DNA of 5,920 bases from Kiritimatiellota bacterium (lineage in GTDB: Bacteria; Verrucomicrobiota; Lentisphaeria; Victivallales; JAADHT01), in NCBI GenBank assembly GCA_013151705.1, contig JAADHT010000035.1, positions 1 to 5,920 on the forward strand, written 5' to 3'. Below, piece by piece: positions 1 to 5,920 of the stretch. A program made the translations under genes and the position numbers. The notes beneath the pieces were generated by a model that did not search any database, had not been told where the DNA came from, and saw only the letters and a program-made list of their open reading frames with translations. Numbering within the stretch: the stretch's first letter is position 1; the number at the start of each line of letters is the position of its first letter.

Positions 1-265
1 CTATCTCTTTTTTCAGGCTATCAAGATCTTTGCGATTTTCACGGTAAGTTGAACCGATAATCTCGTGATGGTTATTTTCAATTCCAAAGACAAGCCAGGC
101 GCAATCTCTATTTTTTAGATTGGCTTCATTACTGAGAGCGGAAAAATATTTACCGAGTTTATTAAAGTCGTAACTGTTTTTCGCCTCTTTGAATTCCAAC
201 CATTCCGTTTCCGCAGGCAGCAACAACAACTCTTTAACTAAATCATCTAATTGTGAACTCTTCAT
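1..265 (-). CDS. Schlafen AlbA_2-domain protein, N-terminal part (runs off window)
   Basis: Starting at the ATG at 265-263, an open frame of 88 codons runs to the window edge with no stop; the C-terminal part is missing. The protein begins MKSSQLDDLVKELLLLPAET and continues with WLEFKEAKNSYDFNKLGKYF and ALSNEANLKNRDCAWLVFGI. This is the look of the N-terminal AlbA_2 (Schlafen-like, formerly 'divergent AAA-4') domain: an ExxxxEFK motif (E19, E24, F25, K26), a helix with SALSNEAN (42-49) and a hydrophobic strand ending in FGIEN (60-64). In the family this domain binds nucleic acid, and in animal Schlafens the equivalent acidic residues form an RNase site. Many bacterial members continue with winged-helix or other C-terminal parts that cannot be seen here. 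The ATG shares its A with the hsdM TAA stop (TAATG), and a GGAG lies 11 bases upstream inside hsdM, so coupled translation is likely. Such genes recur inside type I RM loci; the role is unproven. The first 240 bases are AT-richer (37.5% GC) than hsdM. Confidence 0.8.
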   Translation of the reverse strand, partial: MKSSQLDDLVKELLLLPAETEWLEFKEAKNSYDFNKLGKYFSALSNEANLKNRDCAWLVFGIENNHHEIIGSTYRENRKDLDSLKKEI

Positions 266-1743
266 TATTTATCATTCTCCAGGGCGTCGCCGAGGATGTT
301 TTTAAGCTGGTCGCGCAGTTCGCGGATTTCGGACCGCTGTTTCGCGAAGTCCGCGAGAAGTTCGTCAGGATCGTAATTTATCAGTTCGCCTTCATGCGGG
401 TTTTTGATATCCAAATTGTAGTTCCGCGCTTTGACGTTGTCGATGGAAACCTTCCAAGCGTGTTCGTTTTCGACTCTTGACGCGAAGCCGTCGGACTCCT
501 CTCCCCACCAGTCGGTTTCCGGCTGAAACTCCTCAAAGCGCATGGGGTTTGTTTTATTGTAGCTTGTCACGCCTTCCGGATAGGGGTGTTCGTAGTACCA
601 GATATTCTTTGTAGGCTCTCCTTTGGTAAAGAATAAAAGGTTGGTTTTTATGCCGGTGTATGGAGCGAACACACCGTTCGGGAGGCGGACTATGGTATGG
701 AGATTGCATTCCGTCAGCAGATGTTCTTTTATGCGGGTTTTCACGCCTTCTCCGAATAGGGTGCCGTCGGGCAGAACGATTCCGGCGCGCCCGTTGGATT
801 TGAGCAGACGGATAAGCAACGCCAGAAAAAGATCAGCTGTTTCCCGAGTTCTGAGATTCCGCGGAAAGTTATTTTCGGTACCGTCCTCCTCCATGCCGCC
901 GAACGGGGGATTGGTGATGATACAGTTGACCCTATCATTCGGTCCCCAGCTGGTATAGGGTTTCGCCAGATAATTATCACGATGAATAAAGGAAGGATCG
1001 TCAATACCGTGGAGCAGCATGTTGGTGGTCGTCAACATGTGCGGCAACGGTTTCTTTTCTATTCCGCGGAGGGATTGTTCCATGATACGTTTATCTTCAG
1101 CCGTCTTGATCTGTTTCGTGGTTTCCGAAAGGTAGTCGATGGCGCAGGTCAGGAACCCGCCGGTGCCGCAGGCGGGGTCGAGAATCGTCTCGCCCAGTCG
1201 AGGATCGACCATCGCCACAATAAACTGTGTTACCGCCCGAGGGGTGTAGTATTCTCCGGCGTTTCCGGCGGATTGGAGGTCTTTGAGGATTTTCTCGTAA
1301 ATATCCCCCAAAAGATGACGATCGCTTCTTGTGGTGAAGTCGACATCCTCCTCAATCTTGTTCGCGACCTGTCGAAGGAGGGTGCCATTTTTCATATAGT
1401 TGTATCCATCCTCGAACATCGCGCCGACAACCCGCGCTCTGGCGTCGGCTCCCGCTGTCACAGCAAGATTCCTCAGACCTGGAAAAAGATCGTTGTTGAT
1501 GAAATCCACCAACTCGGCACCGGTCATACCTTCCGGATTTGAAGCCCAATTGCGCCAACGGAAGCGGCTGGGAATAGGAGAAGTGTATTCCGGACTCATA
1601 AGCTCCCACTCTTTTTCACGGTCGTCGAAAATTTTCATAAAAATCATCCAGACTATCTGGCTAATACGCTGGGCGTCACCATCCACACCCGTGTCTTTAC
1701 GCATGATATCCTGAATTGATTTGACAAGTGTTGCTACAGACAT
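265..1743 (-). CDS. hsdM: Type I restriction-modification system, DNA adenine methyltransferase subunit HsdM
   Basis: This 492-residue protein is a complete HsdM. With HsdS it forms the M2S methyltransferase, which transfers methyl from S-adenosylmethionine to adenine N6 in the target site; with HsdR it forms the restriction complex. In order it shows an N-terminal helical HsdM_N domain (about 1-145), the conserved GEYYTPRAV segment (163-171), the AdoMet-binding motif I DPACGTGGF (189-197) and the catalytic motif IV NPPF (278-281), which marks amino-methyltransferases of this class. The C-terminal end (about 460-484) is charged and heptad-like (LADFAKQRSEIRELRDQL), as expected for the helix that docks on HsdS. 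Its length fits the type IB (EcoAI/EcoEI) family. The start is ATG preceded by AAGGA at 10 bases. It lies 71 bases after hsdR, and its stop overlaps the next ATG by one base. No frameshift or missing catalytic residue is seen, so the enzyme should be active if an HsdS is present. Confidence 0.97.
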   Translation of the reverse strand: MSVATLVKSIQDIMRKDTGVDGDAQRISQIVWMIFMKIFDDREKEWELMSPEYTSPIPSRFRWRNWASNPEGMTGAELVDFINNDLFPGLRNLAVTAGADARARVVGAMFEDGYNYMKNGTLLRQVANKIEEDVDFTTRSDRHLLGDIYEKILKDLQSAGNAGEYYTPRAVTQFIVAMVDPRLGETILDPACGTGGFLTCAIDYLSETTKQIKTAEDKRIMEQSLRGIEKKPLPHMLTTTNMLLHGIDDPSFIHRDNYLAKPYTSWGPNDRVNCIITNPPFGGMEEDGTENNFPRNLRTRETADLFLALLIRLLKSNGRAGIVLPDGTLFGEGVKTRIKEHLLTECNLHTIVRLPNGVFAPYTGIKTNLLFFTKGEPTKNIWYYEHPYPEGVTSYNKTNPMRFEEFQPETDWWGEESDGFASRVENEHAWKVSIDNVKARNYNLDIKNPHEGELINYDPDELLADFAKQRSEIRELRDQLKNILGDALENDK

Positions 1744-1760
1744 AATAAGTTGTTCCTTTT

Positions 1761-1774
1761 GAGCCAGCTGGCTC
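1761..1774. repeat. Perfect 14-base palindrome upstream of hsdM (possible operator or hairpin)
   Basis: GAGCCAGCTGGCTC is identical to its reverse complement and sits in the 71-base hsdR-hsdM gap. On the coding (minus) strand it ends two bases before the AAGGA ribosome-binding site of hsdM. As RNA it could fold as GAGCC / AGCT loop / GGCTC. On the coding strand it is flanked by A runs, not a T run, so it is not a normal terminator for the operon; on the plus strand it is followed by TTTT. It could be a dimeric repressor operator, an RNA hairpin tuning hsdM translation or an mRNA-processing site. The sequence does not decide between these. Confidence 0.5.
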
Positions 1775-1814
1775 TTTTATTCAAGTTTTTCGTTTTACCC
1801 CGCTTGGTCATTAT

Positions 1815-4160
1815 TTACGCCACATAAAGCTGCGCTTCCAGCTCTTTCAGGGCCGCCATAAACTGCTCACGGCCGCCGAATGCCGAGACTATTTCCATGG
1901 GAGTTCCGATTCTAGTCAACGGATATACTTGCAGGACATTTATATCCTCAATATGCTCAATACCCTCATCGGCATATTTATCAAGCATCGCTTCAAGCAC
2001 AACCGCCGCTCTTTCTCCATATTTTCCAAAATAGTCCCGCTTACGAACATTGTTCGCGCGTTCTTGGCGGGTTAGCGGAGCTTGCCCCCAGGCCACGTGA
2101 CAGATTAGGTCAAAAGGATCAAGATCGCGTCCGACCTCTTCCGCTAAAGCGTCCAGCATAACTCCATGCTTCTCGGGTTCCTCAATAACAGCTGATTTTT
2201 TATCAGCGCCTGACCATGCGGAGAGAAAGGTGTCGAGCGAAGTGTATTCCTTGGTGATGGATTTACGGCTGTAATCCTTTAATGACTCGGTTATCAGTTT
2301 GCCATCATTTCCGTAATACTGAACGCGCTCCTTCAAAACGCGGACCTCGACGTCGTCAATGACATATTTTACTTTCCTGTGCGGAACGGAGTCGGGCGGA
2401 AGTGGCGATTCAGAAAAGGGAACTCCTTCATCGTCCCCTTCGCCTTCTGGAGCAACATAGGGCGGCACGGGAGGTTCATCGCCTTTCGGCTCATAAATCT
2501 GCACGGGCTCTCCGTCGAAATCGGGATCGGCGAACAACTCGGTGGCTTTTTTAAAATCCATAATGGTGAAAAACAGCTTGTCGTAATCTTCTCGTATGCG
2601 GGTTCCGCGCCCGATAATCTGCTTGAAAAGCGTCATTGATTGAATGCGCTGATCCAGAACGATAAGCTTGCAGGTCTGAGCATCGACTCCTGTTGAAAGG
2701 AGTTTCGAGGTGGTCACCACTACGGGATGTCTGCTTTCCGGATCGATGAAATTGTCAAGCTCTCTTTTTCCTTCCAGTTCATCTCCCGTAATTCGCATGA
2801 TATATTTGGAATTTTCTTTAACAAGATCGGCATTTTCATTGACCAAAGCCTGGCGCAGACGTTCGGCATGATCGATATCCTCGCAGAAAATAATGGTTTT
2901 ATCATAACGATTCGTCAATTTGAGAAACTCGCTGATCTTTTTCGCCACCAGCTCCGTTCGCTTTTCAAGGACGAGGACGCGGTCGAAGTCACGCTGGTTG
3001 TAAATCCTGTCTTCAACGAGTTCTCCACGCTTGTCAAGCTTCCCTTTCGCGGGACGCCAACCTTCAAGATCTTTATCCATATCTATTCTGACAACCTTGT
3101 AGGGAGCGAGAAAACCATCCTCTATTCCCTGTTTCAAAGAGTAGGTGTATAACGGGGCCCCGAAGTAATCGATATTTGAAACATCCTCCGTTTCCTTGGG
3201 TGTAGCGGTCATGCCGATTTGGGCGGCTGATTTAAAGTATGATAAAATTTCCCGCCATGCTGAATCTTCAGCCGCGCTGCCGCGGTGGCACTCGTCAACA
3301 ACTATGAGATCGAAAAAATCCGGCGAGAATTGTTTATAGATGTTACTCTCTTCCTCCGTACCGGTGACCGCCTGATAGAGACAGAGGTATATTTCATAAG
3401 ATTTGTCAATCTGACGTTTGGTTATTTTAGTCATAGCGGATTCAAAAGGTTTAAAATCATTGACCCGGGTCTGATCGACAAGAATATTCCGGTCCGCTAG
3501 AAATAGTATTCGTTTCTTTACACGCGCCTTCCATAGTCGCCAGATAATCTGAAACGCCGTGTAAGTCTTTCCGGTACCCGTCGCCATAACAAGAAGAATG
3601 CGATTCTCGCCTTTGGCGATTGACTCAACCGTTCGGTTTATGGCGATCTGCTGATAATACCTTGGAGCTTTTCCACTTGAGTCGGCGTAATAGGTCTGCG
3701 ATACAACAGCATCCTCCTCCTGAGAAAAACCTTTACTGACGCAAAAACGTTTCCAGAGCTCTTCAGGAGAAGGAAAGGCATCCAGTGATATTTCGTTTTC
3801 CACCGCTCCTGATGTCGCGGTACGGTCATGCTCAAGGAAGGCATCTCCATTGGAACTGTAGGTAAAAGGCACATCCAAAGTCTCTCCATAAGCGATAGCC
3901 TGTTGCATACCGGCACCTAGAGAATGCTTATTGTCTTTGGCTTCAATAACTGCTATAGGAACGCCCGGTTTGTGATATAGGATGTAATCCGCGCGTTTGG
4001 CTTCCCCGCGGGAGATCTTTTTCCCCTGAACAATGATTCGGCCGGCAGTGAAATAAACCTCTTCTCTGATTTGAGTATGCAAGTCCCATCCTGAATCAAC
4101 AATAGCGGGAGTGATATACTTGGTGCAGATATCTCGTTCAGTTAAAGTCGTTTTATCCAT
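1815..4160 (-). CDS. hsdR: Type I restriction-modification system, endonuclease/translocase subunit HsdR (EcoAI/EcoEI-like)
   Basis: A complete 781-residue HsdR. In the R2M2S complex it translocates DNA using ATP and cleaves at a distance from unmethylated sites. The N-terminal nuclease domain has the PD-(D/E)XK-type residues D58 (in KRADYIL) and E73-A-K75 (VIEAKDN). A superfamily 2 helicase motor follows, with Walker A ATGTGKT (193-199), DECH box (289-292), motif III MTATP (317-321), motif V region STGVDAQ (489-495) and motif VI QIIGRGTR (514-521). A proline- and acid-rich linker (about 550-593) leads to a C-terminal domain (about 595-775) resembling the EcoEI_R_C region that contacts the methyltransferase core. 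At about 780 residues it is the size of type IB HsdR and much shorter than EcoKI-type subunits. The start is fixed by an in-frame TAG at 4175-4173 and an AGAGG box four bases before the ATG, a rather tight spacing. It comes first in the order R-M-(Schlafen-like). All core motifs are intact. Confidence 0.97.
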   Translation of the reverse strand: MDKTTLTERDICTKYITPAIVDSGWDLHTQIREEVYFTAGRIIVQGKKISRGEAKRADYILYHKPGVPIAVIEAKDNKHSLGAGMQQAIAYGETLDVPFTYSSNGDAFLEHDRTATSGAVENEISLDAFPSPEELWKRFCVSKGFSQEEDAVVSQTYYADSSGKAPRYYQQIAINRTVESIAKGENRILLVMATGTGKTYTAFQIIWRLWKARVKKRILFLADRNILVDQTRVNDFKPFESAMTKITKRQIDKSYEIYLCLYQAVTGTEEESNIYKQFSPDFFDLIVVDECHRGSAAEDSAWREILSYFKSAAQIGMTATPKETEDVSNIDYFGAPLYTYSLKQGIEDGFLAPYKVVRIDMDKDLEGWRPAKGKLDKRGELVEDRIYNQRDFDRVLVLEKRTELVAKKISEFLKLTNRYDKTIIFCEDIDHAERLRQALVNENADLVKENSKYIMRITGDELEGKRELDNFIDPESRHPVVVTTSKLLSTGVDAQTCKLIVLDQRIQSMTLFKQIIGRGTRIREDYDKLFFTIMDFKKATELFADPDFDGEPVQIYEPKGDEPPVPPYVAPEGEGDDEGVPFSESPLPPDSVPHRKVKYVIDDVEVRVLKERVQYYGNDGKLITESLKDYSRKSITKEYTSLDTFLSAWSGADKKSAVIEEPEKHGVMLDALAEEVGRDLDPFDLICHVAWGQAPLTRQERANNVRKRDYFGKYGERAAVVLEAMLDKYADEGIEHIEDINVLQVYPLTRIGTPMEIVSAFGGREQFMAALKELEAQLYVA

Positions 4161-4239
4161 ATAACCTCTGGTCTAGTCACTTGAATATTAATCGTCATGG
4201 TTTTTAGGAGAACTCCACCTTACAGTTCCAACAAAAAAT

Positions 4240-4268
4240 TACAAGAAAAACCAAGCGAAAGATCGCTC
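4240..4268 (-). terminator. Possible weak intrinsic terminator after leuS
   Basis: On the minus strand, 26 bases past the leuS stop, AGCGA and TCGCT (4267-4263 and 4258-4254) can pair around a 4-base TCTT loop. A G-U pair may add one step. After a TGG spacer comes TTTTT (4250-4246) and then CTTG. The stem is only five base pairs and the T-run is a few bases off the stem, so any termination would be partial. It is nevertheless in the right place to separate leuS transcription from hsdR. I see no convincing -35/-10 pair for hsdR in the rest of the 133-base gap (4161-4293), so read-through from leuS may contribute to hsd expression. Confidence 0.4.
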
Positions 4269-4293
4269 CAAGAGGAGATTTGCTAATGATGTT

Positions 4294-5920
4294 TTAATTA
4301 GCGACGATATTCACAAGGCGTTTGGGGACGCAGATGATTTTGCGGACTGTTTTGCCGTCTATGGCGGCGGCGACCTCCGAGTTGGCGAGCGCGAGGCTCT
4401 CCATATCATCCTGGGACGCGTCAGCCGGCATCATCATTCTCGCTAGCGGTTTTCCCATAAGTTGAATGAGTATTTCCGTCTCGTCCTCTTTTAGAAACGC
4501 CCTCGTCGAATTCCGGCCACGGTTCGTATGCGATGGTGTCTGAATGCCCCAAAACCTCCCACAATTCCTCTGAAATATGCGGAGCGTAGGGCGAGAGCAG
4601 TTTGACGTAGGCTTCGGCCGCCTCGCGGGGAATTTCGGGTTTACCGCCGAATTCGTTGACGAAAATCATCATCTGACTTATCGCCGTGTTGAAATCCAAG
4701 GATTCGGTGTCCGTCGAGACCTTTTTAATCATCTGGTGCAGAATTTTCAATTCTTTTTTATCGAGATTCCTGTCGACGACGGCGGTATTCGCCACCAGTC
4801 GCCAAGATTTCTTCAGGAACCTGTAAACGCCCTCGACTCCGGAGGTGTTCCAGGGTTTGGTGGCGTTCAAGGGGCCCATGAACATCTCGTAGAGACGCAG
4901 GCTGTCGGCCCCATATTCGCTGATGACATCGTCAGGGTTCACGACGTTTTTAAGGGTTTTCGACATTTTGGCGACGATCTGGCGCAATTTCGCTCCGGTC
5001 GCTTTGTCGTAGAACGCTCCGTCGCGCTCCTCGACCTGATCCGTTGGCACTTTGACGCCCCGTTCGTCCTCGTATGCGAAAGCCAATATCATACCTTGGT
5101 TGAAAAGTTTTTGAAACGGTTCGGAGGTGGAGACACATCCGAGATCATGCAACACCTTGTGCCAAAACCGCGAATAGAGCAGATGGAGAACGGCGTGCTC
5201 GGCGCCGCCGATGTAAAGATCGACCGGCATCCAGTACTTCTCCTTTTCGGGATCGAACGGAACGTCGTTGTTTTCCGGATCGATGTATCTCAGATAATAC
5301 CAGCAGGAACCGGCCCACTGCGGCATGGTGTTGGTCTCGCGGCGTCCTTTCATTCCTGTTTCGGGGTCGGTGTAATCAAGCCATTCCGCGGCGTTCGCGA
5401 GCGGGGACTCGCCTGTTCCGGAGGGATGGTAGTCCTCCATCTCAGGAAGAGCGACCGGCAATTCGCTCTCGGCAAGCAGCTTTATCGAACCATCCTCCAT
5501 ATGCGCGACGGGAAACGGCTCTCCCCAGTAGCGCTGACGGCTGAAAAGCCAGTCGCGGAGTTTGTAGTTGATCTTGAAACGCCCCAAATTCCGCTCATCC
5601 AACCATTCGGTGGCGGTTTTCTTGGACTCGGCGACCTCCATTCCATTGAGATCGAGTCCCGCTGAATTCGCGGAATTGATCATTTTGCCGTTTCCAGTCC
5701 AGCATGCTTTTCCCGCTAGAACGTCGGCCGGATCCACTTTGGCCGTTTTCGCCTCGCTCTCGTAGGGCTCTATGATGCATTTGATCGGCAGAGCGAATTT
5801 GGACGCGAACTTGAAATCGCGGGTGTCGTGGGCCGGGACGGCCATTATCGCTCCGGTGCCGTATCCCATCATCACGTAGTCGGCTATCCAGATTGGAATA
5901 GGCTCGCCGGTGACCGGATT
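4294..5920 (-). CDS. leuS: Leucyl-tRNA synthetase, C-terminal two-thirds, with a single-base frameshift
   Basis: LeuRS attaches leucine to tRNA-Leu in the cytoplasm. The window starts inside the CP1 editing domain (codon frame from 5920: NPVTGEPIPIWIADYVMMGY, then GAIMAVPAHDTRD). HDTRD holds the aspartates equivalent to the editing-site pair of the E. coli enzyme. The catalytic core follows: LRDWLFSRQRYWGEP, then TMPQWAGSCWYYLRYIDPEN, then GGAEHAVLHLLYSRFW. A leucyl-specific-type insert (AFAYEDERGVKVP onward) precedes the KMSKS loop, here KMSKT (4969-4955). The helical anticodon-binding domain comes next, ending near YEPWPEFDE. There the frame breaks. The original frame adds a nonsense tail ending at TGA (4423-4421), while the shifted frame gives AFLKEDETEILIQLMGKPLA and ends KRLVNIVAN at TAA (4296-4294), a proper LeuRS C-terminal domain. 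About 541 codons are present; with roughly 310 missing upstream the total would be near 850, normal for bacteria. The 5' end, including the HIGH motif, is outside the window. The frameshift may be a sequence error, as leuS is essential. Confidence 0.95.
4500..4502 (-). other. Frameshift site in leuS (one extra C/G)
   Basis: On the coding strand the bases around the break read GAC GAG GGC GTT TCT AAA. Removing one G from the GGG run (CCC at 4500-4502 on the plus strand) gives GAC GAG GCG TTT CTA AAA GAG GAC, that is DEAFLKED, and continues in frame for 68 residues of good LeuRS C-terminus. Codon-by-codon reading places the surplus base at 4501, though any base of the run is equivalent. No known +1 recoding signal (a stop or CTTTGA-type slip site) is present at the junction. 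Confidence 0.85.

Noticed and set aside
1..265. hsdS at the 3' end of the operon
   Set aside because: The translated frame has the AlbA_2 ExxxxEFK and SALSNEAN features and no target-recognition-domain character, so it is not a specificity subunit.
253..480. Plus-strand 75-codon frame at the hsdM 3' end, considered as an antitoxin-like small gene
   Set aside because: It is fully antisense to the hsdM C-terminus and has no credible ribosome-binding site or family look.
982..1542. Plus-strand open frame of 186 codons
   Set aside because: It is antisense to the motif I and N-terminal region of hsdM, with no recognisable domain.
1761..1780. Plus-strand intrinsic terminator (GC stem followed by TTTT)
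   Set aside because: No plus-strand gene ends here, and the T-run is short and interrupted, so it is listed as a palindrome only.
4490..4510. Programmed ribosomal frameshift in leuS
   Set aside because: There is no slippery heptamer, in-frame stop or known stimulatory element at the junction, and LeuRS is not known to use recoding. An indel or sequence error is simpler.
4577..5665. Plus-strand open frame of 362 codons
   Set aside because: It lies wholly antisense to leuS, whose minus-strand protein shows conserved LeuRS motifs throughout. The plus-strand translation has no family resemblance I recognise; it is a shadow of codon bias.
1..5920. CRISPR arrays, tRNA or rRNA genes, insertion sequences
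   Set aside because: No spaced direct repeats, cloverleaf-like segments, transposase motifs or terminal inverted repeats were seen. Non-coding space is limited to two short gaps.

Overview
The window carries genes on the minus strand only, so transcription runs from position 5920 towards position 1. In that order it holds: the 3' two-thirds of leuS (leucyl-tRNA synthetase; 5' end outside the window); a 133-base gap with a possible weak leuS terminator; hsdR, the restriction/translocation subunit of a type I restriction-modification (RM) system; a 71-base gap with a perfect 14-base palindrome; hsdM, the adenine methyltransferase subunit; and the first 88 codons of a protein with a Schlafen AlbA_2-type domain, whose ATG shares one base with the hsdM stop codon. 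The long plus-strand reading frames are antisense shadows of these genes.

Organism: a bacterium of intermediate base composition. LeuRS is of the bacterial type. Its form, with an insert before the KMSKS loop and the phrase NVVNPDDVISEYGADSLRLY, looks like Planctomycetes/Verrucomicrobia/Lentisphaerae (PVC) or related lineages. That is an impression from memory, not a placement. GC falls by eye from the high 50s percent in leuS, through about 50% in hsdR and hsdM, to 37.5% in the first 240 bases (90 of 240, hand count). This fits a core gene bordering an acquired defence cassette.

How the genes work together: HsdM pairs with a specificity subunit (HsdS) to methylate a split target site at adenine. 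HsdR joins that complex, pumps DNA with its ATP-driven motor and cuts unmodified DNA with its N-terminal nuclease. The sizes (781 and 492 residues), the R-then-M order and the HsdR C-terminal region match the type IB (EcoAI/EcoEI) family. No hsdS is visible; it would be expected beyond position 1. The Schlafen-like gene lies where hsdS would normally follow hsdM and looks co-translated with hsdM, so it is the least ordinary part of the locus.

Two oddities sit in leuS. A single-base frameshift near 4500-4502 separates the C-terminal 68 residues from the rest of the protein, and the catalytic KMSKS signature reads KMSKT.
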